From Stenogyne calaminthoides (lineage: Eukaryota; Streptophyta; Magnoliopsida; Lamiales; Lamiaceae): 64,000 bases of DNA. The notes below the pieces were generated by a model. That model was not told the origin of the DNA and did no database searches. It saw only the letters and a program-made list of their open reading frames with translations. Made by a program: the position numbers and the translations under genes. Positions 24,303 to 35,974 of the stretch are shown in pieces. Each line of letters opens with the position of its first letter. Positions within the stretch are counted from its first letter, which is position 1. The stretch is from contig JBBCBC010000007.1 in assembly GCA_037126765.1 (NCBI GenBank), forward strand, positions 28,281,667 through 28,345,666, in the 5' to 3' direction.

Positions 24303-26400
24303 GTTTACAACTGTAGGACTCTTATTGTGGAAGAAACACCTCATGTTGTTTTGATGAATCTACTTGTGTTCAGAAGAAACAGGAAGATGACTCAGGAGAA
24401 CTGACCAAGAGAATCACCAGACTTAGCCTGAAAAAGAAGTCCTCTGAACCTGAGAAGAAGAAATCAGTCACTTTCTATGAATGGAGTGAATCAGACTCAG
24501 ACAAAGAAGTTCAGGATGGAAAAACTTAGGATGGTGAGACTCGGGATGGAAATTCTCCACTGAAGGAAAGCCAACACACTGAAGCTGATCAATCTGAACA
24601 TATACCAGTTCAGACTCAGGTATGTAATGCCAATGAAGATGAGGTCATAGCTGAGGCAAACTATGAATCTATTAACCAAGGGGGAACAAATGTCTCTGAC
24701 AATGTTATGAATAGAATATCCCCTGAGGAAGATGATTCCCTTTCTCCTTTTCTGTTATTCCCTGAATTTGATGAACGGCCTGAACCTAACATTTCTGATG
24801 TTGAGGATACTACTGAAGGGGGAACATCTACGAGAAAATGGTTGCATAGTCATCCTACAAGTCAGATTATAGGTGATCTATCAGAAGGTGTCAAAACAAG
24901 AAGGTTCCATGGAGAAAGTGCTTTGTTCCAATTTGCCTATATCCGAAAAAGAACCCATCGAGATTGAAGAAGCTCTACAAGATTCATTCTGGATTACTGC
25001 TATGCAAGAAGAGCTGAATCAATTCACAAGGAATGAATTTTGGGAGCAAGTGGACATACCTAAGAGGCACAATGTGATTGGAACTAAATGGGTGTTCAAG
25101 AATACGAGAGATGAAAACAACAACATTGTGAGAAACAAGGCAAGGCTAGTTGCACAAGGTTATTCCCAAGAAGAAGGCTTGGATTATGATGAAACCTTTG
25201 CACCTGTTGCAAAGACTAGAAGCCATCGATTGTTTTCTTGCATATCTTTGCCTACATGAAATTCACAGTCTATCAGATGGATGTGAAAAGTGCATTTCTG
25301 AATGGTGTGCTTAAGGAGGAAGTATATGTAGAACAAACTACAGGATTTTGTCAGAGTGACCAAGTTTACAAACTCAAGAAAGCCTTGTATGGTCTTAAGC
25401 AAGCACCCAGAGCATGGTATGATACTCTTTTCGGTTTTCATCGACCATGGTTTTATCAAAGGAACTGTTGATAGAACTCTGTTCAGGATAGAAGATGGGA
25501 AAGACATCTTACTTGTTCAGATTTATGTGGATGACATCATATTTGGTTCTCCAAATCATCAGTTGTGTGAAAAGTTTTCTACCCTGATGAAAGGAAAGTT
25601 TGAGATGTCAATGATGGGGGGGATGAATTTCTTTCTTGGACTTCAGGTGAAACAAACTAAGGAAGGAATATTCATCAATCAAGAAAAATACACTAGAGAT
25701 CTAATTGCAAAGTATGGTGTACAGAATCGCAATACAGTTAGAATTCTTATGAAAATACTAACTACAAGATGGATCCTGATCCTGAAGGAAAATCAGTAAA
25801 TCACACTGATTATAGAGGGATCATTGGATCATTGCTATATCTCACTGCAAGCAGACTTGATATAACATTTGTTGTTGGGATATGTGCAAGATACCAAGCT
25901 AATCCTAAGGCTAGTCACACGGAGGCTGCCAAAAAGATTCTGAAATATCTTAAAGGCACTATGAATAGAGGATTATGGTATCCAACTGATGATAACCTTG
26001 AATTAACTGGTTATTCAGATGTAGACTATGGAGGATGTAGAATTGATAGGAAGTCTACCACAGGAACTTGTCAATTTCTTGGAAGTAAACTGATATCATG
26101 GTTTTCAAAGAAACAGACCTCAAGAGCAACCAAGATCTATGAAAAGTGAATACATGGGCTGAGGAAGGAAGTCACAGCATGATTCTTTGGCTCAGACAAC
26201 AATTGAGGGATTATAAGATTATAGCCAATGAAGTACCTATATTTTGTGATAATAATAGTGCAATTGCTAATACACAAATCCAGATTGCACACGGATGTAA
26301 GCATGTTGATATCGGACATTACTTCATCGAGATCATGTTGAAAAGAAAGACATCGAGAATGGAGAAAATTCATCTCGATAAAAGAGAGTCGACATCTTGA
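24303..26400 (+). pseudogene. pol: Copia pol, reverse transcriptase and RNase H
   Basis: A linker rich in Asp, Glu and Ser (about 24,303-24,950) precedes RT. RT motifs seen: NEFWEQVDIPKRHNVIGTKW, NKARLVAQGYSQEEGLDYDE and FAPVA (to 25,215), QMDVKSAFLNG near 25,275, LKQAPRAWYD near 25,395, and the catalytic IYVDDIIFGS near 25,525. Downstream are GSLLYLTASRLDITF and the RNase H parts CRIDRKST with GTCQFLGSKLISWFSKKQ (about 26,035-26,120), LWLRQQLRDY and CDNNSAI. Frames change near 25,220, 25,440, 25,740 and 26,140. The last part (26,290-26,400) lies in a patch where CTG or CAG seems to appear as CG. Catalytic YVDD is intact, but the frame is broken. Confidence 0.9.
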
Positions 26401-27085
26401 CTAAACCTTGGGTGAATCAAGATTTTGAAATATCGATTGAATTAGGAATGTTGGATCCAGGTGAATAAGGCAAATCTGAAAAATTGAAGGTTTTCATGTG
26501 CATGAAGGTTTTCAGATTTACTGATAAACTCAGGATAAAATTGAGAGTCCTGAACACTAAGTCTTGGAAAACTCAGTAATTCTGAAGTTCAGTACTCAGT
26601 ATTATACTGACATTTTATCAAGGTCAAAACTTAGTAAGACTGATGGAGAAAATAAGTCTGAAGAAGTTGTTGACTCATGCACTTCATTTATTGTCCAAAA
26701 CTGAATCTTAGTAATCATTAGCAATAAATGACAAATACCTGAAGAAATAATTGGGCGGGACTTTTGAAATTCTCGAGGAAAGTCAATGATCTGCAGGAAC
26801 AGTAATTAAATGCACTGTTCATTAATCACCAAAAAGGATAAATTGGCGGCTAGATACTTACGAAACCGTCCTTTCAAATACCCGTTTTAGCCGGTGTTTA
26901 ATCTCAACCGTCGATTTCTTCATCTACGCGATTTTCCATAAATCAAAATCCTATATCCATTGAAAAGATTTCATTCAAGCCCTATTCCAAAAAGCCTTCA
27001 TCTTCACAAACACTCTGCTTCGAAACCCTCGATTGCCTAGAAATATTTACCTATCTCAAAACCCTTCACCAGAAATTCTCCAAAA
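26401..27085 (+). other. Spacer between pol and the extra ORF
   Basis: The pol tail fades at about 26,465 (GGATCCAGGTGAATAAG). The following 620 bases hold no ORF or recognised motif; they are rich in CTGA/CAGTA-type words and resemble an untranslated leader for the downstream ORF. No clear splice sites identified. Confidence 0.5.
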
Positions 27086-28780
27086 ATGACACTCTCTGTA
27101 TAAGACAAACTCGTCATTTCCAATAAACCTTGGTACAAATATGTCATTTCTCTAGAAAGCACGTCCAATGCAACTCACGAGGAGGAGGCATTGCATATGA
27201 TTCGTTTGGCAAAGCTTACATGCCTGGTCGCAAATCAACCAGAGGCCGAATATGCAAAAGAGGTAATTGAGTTTGTTTCTAATATGCAGTTAGATGATGA
27301 GAATTGCATAGAGTCTCAGATTACAGTCTCGCATTTGGAGCATGGTTTGAAATATGTGGATTTTGTTAGGGAATTTTATATTATTCCTAAGAATCTGAAT
27401 GCCATATATGAGTTAAGTGATAGAGGTGAAGACCCTACGGTATACATGATGGGTAGGGAACAAGAGTATTTGGATAAAATTACTGAGCATCCGGTAAAGT
27501 TTGAAGCTACGTTGAATAAGAAGCATTTGAAGACTAAATATTGAGTATTGTTGGATATTGTAAGCAAATGCATCATGAGTAGATCTGGTAGTTTCGAACA
27601 GATAAGCATGCCTAAGTTAAGGCTAATGGCGGCGATTGAAGATTCACCTACTGCGACATTCAATTGGTTGCACTATTTGATCAAGGTGGTGAGTGATCAA
27701 GCCAAACACATTCAGAAGGTGAATGTCTCTGTAGTTGTCAAAGGAAAAATTCTACATGCAACCAAGATTGCATTTATCTTGGAAACATGCAGAGAAAAGG
27801 AGGACATTTTTGTCGATTCCACTTCCTTTCCAAAGTCAAAAATCATGTTCAAACCAACGAAGAAGACTTTGAGAGGAAAGAAAGAGAAAAACACTGAGTC
27901 TCAGGAGGGGACTGCCGAAGAGGAAACTGAGTAAGATACAACAGTGGTGGAGTAGGTCAGGGAAATAAGACAATCCGCTCAGAAATCCACTAAGGAAACT
28001 AATGAAGAAGCCAAACAAGCTAGGGGGAAAGCCCTAATGCAAATTAAAAGGGAGAAAGGTGAGAAACTGAAGAAGAAAGCACTGGCTCCTCAGAAGCGCA
28101 GAAAGCTTCAAACGATTGCAGAAAAGGAGGCCAGTGAAATTGAAGAAACTCAACCTGAAGGCCAGCAAGGGTTGAAATCGCCACTACAGGTTCTTGCCCA
28201 GGTGGTGACAAATGTGCAGGAGCAAGTAACTGAGGAATAGGTTTTTTCTGAGGTACTCGAAACCTCTCTGAGCTCAGATAAAATATCTCAGAAAGATCCC
28301 TACTGAAGAAAGACCTGTTCAGACGTCAGATCAGTCTAAACCTCAAGAATTGCTAAACTTGGATGCGCTTCTGAATGAACCATTTCTTGAACCATTTCTG
28401 GAACTCATACAATCTGAGGCTACTGCTCCTGAAAGCCCAAGATTGAAGAAGGGAAAAGCTGAATAGACTGAATGGCGAAGCAAGGGGGAACGGCTCATCT
28501 TGGACAGATACCCTGAGCTGAATGCCTATGCTGACCTTCAGGATATGTTCTTCAGGCTCAGAACGATAGTGTATATTCTGAATCAAACACTCCCGGAGAT
28601 GCTGAACATTGCTTCATATAGAGGAGAAGAGTGGTGGAATGCTGAGACAGCTGCTATAACTGAATTCTCAGGTTTCAGGAAAACCAAGATGAGAATGAAA
28701 GTAGGGGATTTTGATGAATTGGTGAAAAAGAAGCTAGCTGAAAAGAAAGCTACTGAAGGAGTAGATGCTTAGCTCTCATG
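27086..28780 (+). pseudogene. Extra ORF of the SIRE-like element, 5' part
   Basis: Reading from ATG at 27,086, one frame runs to about 28,240 interrupted only by in-frame stops (near 27,101, 27,542, 27,932, 27,953 and 28,238), so a single long ORF existed. The early part (SNKPWYKYV, NMQLDDENCIESQITVSHL, YVDFVREFYIIPKN) looks globular; from about 27,840 it becomes Lys/Glu-rich and low-complexity (KKTLRGKKEKN, EKLKKKALAPQKRRKL). A shifted frame at 28,500-28,772 encodes another folded-looking part (DRYPELNAYADLQDMFFRL, EEWWNAETAA). SIRE elements are known to carry an ORF here, sometimes called envelope-like. I see no signal peptide or membrane segment, so I do not assign an envelope function. 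It continues after the inserted DNA at 39,183. Confidence 0.75.
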
Positions 28781-29594
28781 ATCAAAACAAAGATAAGGAT
28801 AAGGGAGATTGCTGGTCCCGAATAGGAAAACCCATGTGCGCGAAAATACCATGTAATGCATATAAAACAGGGGTGAGGGCAGAGTGATTCCAATTCTTTT
28901 TTGCTTTTAAGAACGATGTGTGTTTTGCTTATAATCGAATGCATATGGCAAGTAAGAACATAAAGCAGTAAAGAACAAACGATTTTATAGTGGTTCGGAG
29001 TCCAACTCCTACATTCACTCTTCCCTTCATGGGGCACCAACTTAACCAACTGGACTTAGTTTAACGTGTTAGTCCAACACCCAACAAATGTTTACCGAGT
29101 TCACACTCAAACGGGATTTATCTCCCTCACGGGATTGCCTACCCTCCCTTTCGGGATTTCTAGATGTTTACCGAGTTCACACTCACCTACAAACTTATCC
29201 TACCAAACTGATTTGGGTAAGGTTTGTTTGGTTTCCAACTAGGTTGAGATTTTCCCTTACATTTGTTTAGCCTTAATGTTAAGGATGGGAAAATCTCTAT
29301 AAGCTTAGGATATTACATTTGTGCTTAGATATAGGGTAGAACACTCTAAATATATGCGTGTATTTCTTGCTCAGTGTTCTATGGTAGGTATGCTTGAGTA
29401 TATGGCTCTTGGCTCTGTAGCATCTTTTTCCACATTCCCCACCACCACGAATAATGAAGGAAGAACTTGTATTTATAGTGTGGATTTGAATGTTACCGTT
29501 GGATGGAGTCTCATTCAAATCCATACTATTCTGTAGCTTCTGCAGCTTTTTTAGGCTGATTGTCTTCCTCTCATTAGTCGCAAATTTGAATCTA

Positions 29595-29815
29595 ATGGAT
29601 ATAATCTTGAGAATCTTACGAGTCTTGGGTTTCTCGAGTCTTGAGGATTAAATGCGAGTCTTCGAGGTTTCTCACGAGTCTTGGATTCTTACGAGTCTTG
29701 GGTTTCTCTGAGCCTTCAGGTTCCTCTGAGGCTTCAAGATTCTTCTGAGTCTCAGGATTCTTCTGAGCCTCAGGATTCTTCTGAGCCTCAGGTTTCTTGA
29801 TTCAGCAGACTTCTC
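29595..29815. repeat. Imperfect short tandem repeats (TTCTGAGTCTTGAG type) in the solo LTR
   Basis: Units of roughly 13-17 bases such as TTCTGAGCCTCAGGA repeat across about 200 bases. In the left half the core reads CGAG (TACGAGTCTTGGG), in the right half CTGAG (CTTCTGAGCCTCAGG). Confidence 0.8.
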
Positions 29816-30207
29816 TTGGCGGACCTTATCGTCGGGCATCGCGACACTTTCGGGCTGCTTGAGTTCGGCTCTTGACCAGACATCCTGACCCCCTCAGGTC
29901 ACTTGCACTCAGGCTAGCTGATCATCAGTAGCGTTCGATTCTCAGTGAACATATTTTCAGATGACTTCTCTTCTGATGACTTCTCGCTTGATCTGGTATG
30001 CCGATTTCTTGTTTTCTGATATCTGATTTCTTCTACTTTGATCGATCGGCTCACATGATCGATCAAGATAGCATCAGTCAAGATATCAGTTTATCTGCAT
30101 CAGATTAGTACATCAGGTTAGCATATTAGGTTAGCATATCAAGTTAGCTTATCTGATCTCAATCACGTCGATCTCGTCGGTCTCATTGCTTTCCTCTTCG
30201 ATCCGCA

Positions 30208-30212
30208 ACCTC
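30208..30212. repeat. Left target-site duplication ACCTC of the nested copia element
   Basis: ACCTC at 30,208-30,212 equals ACCTC at 38,871-38,875, immediately outside the two LTRs. Confidence 0.9.
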
Positions 30213-32052
30213 ATTTGGGGAATAAGTTGCCTGAGATCTATTTGGGGTGAATATTTAAATACAAATTTAATTCTTTAATTATTACTAGCATGAATTAATC
30301 CTATATTAATTCAAATAATAATCCAACAACATATCATGCATATAATAATTCACGTAAAACCTACGCATGCAGAATTCTACGAGTTTACGTGAACGTACCT
30401 CTTGGGATGTCAACGGTATGGCTGATTAGACTAACCGCAAGGACTTCCCAAGTATTCCCTTAGTCCTCGTTCTACTATCCGGTGGAAGGATTCTTGTGAA
30501 CGATTTAACAAAAGGAAAAATAAATATGTTGTACCACCTTTGTGGATTTACTAATTTTTCCAGCACATGGAATTGTACTTGGGAATGAAAGAATCATCCC
30601 CTATTTATAGGTGAGAGGTGGTCGAAATTTTTGATGAAAAATCAATGTGGGAAAAGACTTTTCTTGATCACCAAGAAATCTTGAATATATCTCTTATATT
30701 CTTTTTTCCATAATTAAAATATTCTACAAAAATCCCACCTCCTCAAATTATGGAATTATTTTCGAAAATATAGTCTTGCAAGAAACCAAGATTTGGATCT
30801 TCTTGAATTTATGAGATATTCTTGTATTTCAAGAAATACATATCTTCCATAATATCTTTTCAAGAAAATCAAGAAAATCTTTCTTGCCCTATATCTTCAA
30901 ATTTCCGAAAACACTATATAGATAACCAAGTTGGAGATTTCTTGAATTTAATGAGATAATCTTGTATTCCAAGAATACATATCTTCATTCCATAACAAAA
31001 TTCAAAGAAAATCTTTCTCCCAACTATATCTATAATTTTTGAAATTTTATAGGAAAAATAAGCAACAATATTTATTTTATTTTAATCACCTTTTCAGTTA
31101 ATGAACTATATGTTGGGCTACTCAGGGGGCCTTTAGGAGAATTAAGATTGTACCTTCTAATGGACCTTGAATATCTAATATTGAGCCACAATATAATTCA
31201 AGCCCATAAATATTAATTAATCCCACTACATAATTAATATTGTATTATCCATCTTAACCCATATTACAGTCAATATGGCTCCCGGTCATTATTTCCCGTG
31301 TTTAAGATTATCTAGCCCATTAATTAATTCAAGCCACTGAAATAGCTTTCCATTAATTAATATCTTTTATCCTTGGTCAAGGAACGGTTCAACATTATTA
31401 TCCATACCGGAAACTAATTCCACTTGCAAGATTTGATATGATAAAGCTTATGAACCTCCCAAGGGGGAAAATCAAACAAGCGTACTTGCACACGATTCTT
31501 CGTATTAAATATTAGCAATCACATGTGACTAATAATATTGCCTAAGATAAAAAGTATTGAATCTCATTGATTCGCTACCCATGATAAGTCAAAGTAATAG
31601 TTACCAATCCCACGTGATCCTATTTAAGGAACAAAGGTTAAGAAATAACGAACCACTGAGGTCTAATTCTTCCTTGTTCAGTTCTGAAGAATTTATCCTC
31701 CTGTAGGTCTTATTCAGTGCATCAGTCATGCACTAGTGTAATCTCTTGGTCAAGACAAGCCAATCTGAGCCTTACACTTCAACCTTTCACGATGGGTTGT
31801 TCATTTCCATCTAGGTCGTGAATAGCGTACTTTTAGTTACAAGGAACTGTTAATTTATCTTCTGTGATCTGGTATCACTAAATTAACTACAATGTAACAC
31901 GTACGACTTATTGAACAATTATGCAGTAAATATATGCAACATTCAATAATATTTAAAGCATCAGTGATAAACAATTTATTCAGTAAATAAGTCTAAAAAT
32001 TCAGTTTCGATTATACAAAGGAAAAAGCATACTTTCCAGTATAATCCCAACA
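30213..32052 (-). repeat. 3' LTR of the 30-39 kb copia element
   Basis: 1840 bases, ending ATAATCCCAACA on the plus strand. On the minus strand the TATA-like CTATAAATAG corresponds to 30,601-30,610, the likely core promoter. The rest is AT-rich with no gene. The terminal TG is altered (ATTTGGGG). Confidence 0.93.
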
Positions 32053-32073
32053 ATCTCCCACTTATACTCAAAG
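32053..32073 (-). promoter_or_regulatory. Polypurine tract of the minus-strand copia element, with an echo at 32,148-32,168
   Basis: Read on the minus strand, AGTGGGAGAT abuts the LTR start TGTTGGG, the common plant copia arrangement. The 19-base CTCCCACTTATACTCAAAG occurs here and again near 32,150, so the PPT region is duplicated about 95 bases into the interior. Confidence 0.85.
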
Positions 32074-32880
32074 TCTGATTTTAAGTATACTACAACATGT
32101 CTCGCGTAGTCCGTGACATCTAATGTCACCTACACGAACCTAATAATTTCTCCCACTTATACTCAAAGCAGATTGGCAACGGTCTTGACACCCATTCCAC
32201 CCACATGTCTCGAATGTATTGAGGGGACTCTTTGTGAATGGATACGCTGGTCATCCTCTCGACGCTATCTTTGCCACATCTATATCTATTCTCTTAACGA
32301 TTTCTCGTATAAGATGTCTTTCCTTTAGTGTGCTTGTTTGACTCGTGGACTCTTGATTCTCTTGAATTTGCAACTGCCCCTAGCAGATATTGCTAGACAA
32401 ATTCAGAACACCATCCAAGTCCATTAAGAAGATCTAAAGCCCAATAGGTTCTTTCACTACTTCACAAGCAACTACTTACCCGACTTCCATGGTTGAGTCA
32501 GTGATGCATTTCTGCTTCACACTCGTCCATTTGATGGCTACACTTCCCAAATGGAACCACACTAACTGAGGCAGATAGTTTCTGGAATCTAAGTCTAATT
32601 GAAAACCGAAAGTCTGTGGTAGCCGATGGGGATTGGAGTATCGATCGATAAATCAACATTCTATCCCGAAGTTCTTTTCGGACACTTGAATGTATTTAAG
32701 CGTAGCCCAATGCTCTTTTCCTGGGTTACTTTGATATCTTGCCACCATGCCTACAGCAAAGCAGATATCCGGTCTCGTACACAGCAATGCATACATAAGG
32801 TTTTCGACAGCCAAAGCACAAGGAATACCTTTTATGTCATCTATCTCATTTTGTGTCTTAGGGAACATTTTCTTGGATAG
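32074..32880 (-). pseudogene. pol: Copia pol, RNase H region and RT-RNase H connection
   Basis: Only the connection is clear: a minus-strand open frame at 32,653-32,868 encodes AVENLMYALLCTRPDICFAV then GMVARYQSNPGKEHW, the usual link between RT and RNase H. The 32,074-32,650 stretch should hold RNase H, but I see only faint similarity and no continuous frame, so it is heavily decayed or rearranged. The family role is removal of the RNA strand during cDNA synthesis. Confidence 0.65.
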
Positions 32881-33085
32881 ATAGATTCCAAGTCTGAAAG
32901 GTACGAATCCTTTCTTCGAATCTTACATGCTGAATCGTTTAAAAACCAGCGTCTATGTATGAAACTTGTGATAACCGATCATCCTTTTCCGGCAATCTCG
33001 AGTTATCTTGATCCCAAGGATATGTTCGGCTTTCCCTAAGTCTTTCATATCAAACTGTTTTGTAAACCATGCCTCTTACGTCTGA

Positions 33086-33922
33086 TCACACCTTCACATC
33101 ATTCCCGATGATCACAATGTCATCTACGTATAGTACTAAGAATACCAATGCAGTTCCGACACGCTTTTTATACACACAACTTTCAAACTCGTTTTGATCA
33201 AACCCATAAGACTTTATAACATGATCAAAACATTGGTTCCAAGCTTTGGATGCCTGTTTGAGTCCGTGAATGGAACTCTTGAGCTTACAAACAAGATGTT
33301 CTTGGCCTGTTTCAATGAAACCTTGGGGTTTTTGCATATAGATCTCTTCATCAAGACTTCCATTAAGAAAAGTTGTCTTGACATCCATTTGCCAGATTTC
33401 AAAGTCGAAATGCACAGCAATCGATAAGAGAATACAGATGGACTTAAGCATGGCTACAGGCGAAAAAGTTTCCTCATAATCGATCCCTTCTTTCTGAGTG
33501 TAACCTTTCGCCACTAGTCTTGCTTTAAAGGTTTCAACCTTCCCGTCCGGTCCTCTTTTCCTCTTATATACCCACTTGCATCCAATGGGTTTAACCCCAT
33601 TAAGTGGTTTGACTAGCTCCCACACTCTATTATGAAATATATAACCCATTTCGGCTTTCATTGCTGTTTGCCAAGAATCTGCATCCTTATCTTGGAATGC
33701 CTCATCATATGTCCATGGGTCTGATTCGTCTTGTCCGGGAATCAAGTCCGAGGACTCTCCTATTCCCATGAATCTCTTGGGCTGTCTAACAACCCTCCCA
33801 CTATGACGAGGCTCCGGTTGTGAAAGCGTATCATTTGGCATATCATCTAGTACAGTTAGCAATGAGGTTTGCCCTCTAAGCTCATTTAAGGTAATCTCAC
33901 TTCTGGGTTTTCTTTGGTTCAT
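33086..33922 (-). pseudogene. pol: Copia pol, reverse transcriptase
   Basis: A 278-codon open frame on the minus strand. Motifs in order: EPRHSGRVVRQPKRF (linker), DSWQTAMKAEMGYIFHNRVW, GCKWVYKRKRGPDG, FKARLVAKGYTQKEGIDYEE, TFSPVAMLKSI, IWQMDVKTTFLNGSLDEEIY, KPQGFIETGQEHLVCKL, HGLKQASKAWNQCFD, and the catalytic LYVDDIVIIGND at its end. All RT motifs up to YVDD are present in one frame, so this is the best preserved part of the element. After VKV the frame stops at 33,086 and RT continues in another frame. Reverse transcription takes place in virus-like particles. Confidence 0.92.
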
Positions 33923-34800
33923 ATAGTCTTCTTCAAAAATCTAAAGTGGGTCCGATGACCACCTTTTGATCTTGGGACCATAGAACATACACCCTTTTGT
34001 TCCCTCGGGATATCCTACAAACAGCCTTAATTCTAATCGAGGATCCAATTTACCGGCTTCCTTGTCCAACACGTGAGCCGGACACCCCCAAATTCTCATG
34101 TGTATCATACTAGGCTTGCGCCCGGTCCACAATTCTTTAGGAGTTTCAGGAATCGATTTGGATAGCACCAAGTTCGTAATGTAAGTCATTTGTTTCCAAG
34201 GCATAACCCCAAAGACGACTCGGGAAGATCCGCGATAACTCATCATTGATCTAACCATTTCCAAAAAGAATTGGTTTCTTCGCTCTACAACCCCATTTTG
34301 TTGAGGGGTTCCGGGTGCAGTGAGCTGGGATACAATCCCTTCATCAGATAAGTAGTTCAAAAACTCATCACTGAGGTATACGCCTCCACGATCAGATCGT
34401 AGAGACTTGATACGTTTTTCCCTATGATTCTCTACTTAAGCCTTAAATTCTTTAAATTTCTCAAAAGGTCTCAGATTTATGCTTCATAAGGGAAATATAA
34501 CCGTACCTTGAGCAATCATCAATAAAAGTGATGAAATACCCGTAATCTCCTCTTGCAATGGTTGAAATTGGACCACATACGTCTGTGTGAACGATCTCTA
34601 ACACTTCTTTGGCTCTATTCCCTTGGCTCCAATTGCCCTCTTGGTCATCTTACCCTCCAAACATGATTCGCCAGGTTGGAATTCGTTCAACTTGGAGAAA
34701 CTCCAGTGAACCGTCTTTCACCAACCTTTGGATCCTCTTTGGATTTATATGACCCAATCTTAGATGCCAAAGAAGTGTCTCTGCTCTTTTTTTTTTTGTA
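33923..34800 (-). pseudogene. pol: Copia pol, integrase
   Basis: The minus-strand open frame 33,941-34,360 carries the C-terminal half: APGTPQQNGVVERRN (DDE Glu region), a following YRGSS.VVFG.MPWKQMTYI stretch, TPKELWTGRKPS, IWGCPAHVL and VGYPEGTKGCMFY. Upstream, 34,361-34,700 still encodes FITFIDDCSRYGYI and SLRSDRGGVY in interrupted frames, containing the first two catalytic Asp residues. A stop splits the core, so this copy cannot make full integrase. The segment 34,700-35,060 should hold the zinc-binding N-terminus, but only fragments are seen. Confidence 0.85.
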
Positions 34801-35068
34801 AAATAGTTGATGTGTTATAGGATGCATTTCGTGAGTGGTGTGCACAGTTAATTGTATAGAGATTTTCCATCAATGTCCCGTAACAAATACACTCATCATT
34901 TCAAGAAATGATGTCATTCTTATTAGAAGAAACTTAGTGTCCTTTAATCGAATTTTAGAAACTGAAAGTGAATTCTTTCTAAAACTGGGAGCATAAAGAT
35001 AATCTAAAAAAAAAACTTTATCTTCAAAAGATAGGTGCACTTCTCCCACTGCTTTAACTACTACTCAT

Positions 35069-35172
35069 GTAGCATTGCAATATCTGCTACTTGCGTAGTA
35101 TTGTAATAATCGTTACTATCGTAGCATTACAATATCTGCCACTTACGTAGCATTGCAATGTCTTCTACATTC
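35069..35172. repeat. Four-copy 26-bp minisatellite inside the copia pol region
   Basis: Units at 35,069-35,094, 35,095-35,120, 35,121-35,146 and 35,147-35,172 are each exactly 26 bases and start GTAGCATTGCAATATCTGC or close variants. It lies between the protease remnant and integrase, where coding sequence is expected. 26 is not a multiple of 3. Confidence 0.9.
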
Positions 35173-35221
35173 GTAACGTTGCCCAGTATGATGAGGATCT
35201 CACTCCCACTAAGTTGCCGGA

Positions 35222-35974
35222 TCATTCAGAACCCGTGAAGCCAACATGATTAGTGGATCTCGTATCAACCACCCACGAATGAGAAGTATACGCCGCTAAA
35301 CAAGTTTCAACAACTAGTGCGTGAGAATTACCTTTCTGTCCGTCCCTTTTGGGGTTGGAACAGGCAAAACCTCTATTGTCCTCTCTCACCGCAGCTGAAG
35401 CACTTCCTCTTTGGACTTTCTTTGACACAACAAGCATTCCTCATCTTACCATTGCCCTTGGCAACAGTTGAGTTTTATTGCTTATGGTCTTTTGGTCCTC
35501 TTCTTTATCTTGCCTTCCCTTGGCCTAGAAGATGAAGACTGACCACTTGCCGTCAAAACTTGAGTTTGGTGCCTTACCAACATTTCTGCCGAGACCAAAA
35601 GCTTGCAACAAATTAGCTAGCGAGGCCAAAATGCTCAAAAACTTTTTGGGCAGAGAGTGAAGTACCAAATTCATCTGAGTCTCCAGATCATAATCTGCAC
35701 TCATAATCTTAAGTTTGTTCAGATGGGCCATATATTTTGAGGACGTAATCCCTTACGGGTTTGCCCTCCACCATTTTCAGCGACGACATCTCTCGCAAGG
35801 TGATCTGACGAGTCCCGCATGTTTTGACTCGTCAGTTGGCTCATCTGATTTTGGTGTGTCAAAAATCCACTTGTGCTTTTGTGCAGTTAGGACAATTATA
35901 ATTTTCCAATCAATATAGTTTCCATATTGTATTGACTTTAAGCATAATAACAGTGGATTAAAAGGTAACGACAT
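35222..35974 (-). pseudogene. gag: Copia gag and protease remnant
   Basis: On the minus strand the likely gag start is the ATG at 35,974, followed by NYIDWKIIIVLTAQKHKW, the typical first motif of this copia gag class. A fragment at 35,525-35,731 has LKIMSADYDLETQMNLVLHS and LPKKFLSIL. A further frame at 35,222-35,437 ends in SHSWVVDTRSTNHV, where active proteases have D-S-G or D-T-G: Gly is replaced by Arg, so the protease is inactive. The CCHC knuckle expected between them is not seen. Several frame changes separate these pieces. Confidence 0.75.

Noticed and set aside
27086..28780. Envelope-like gene of a virus-like SIRE element
   Set aside because: The position fits, but no signal peptide, transmembrane helix or fusion-peptide-like segment is visible, so no envelope role is claimed.
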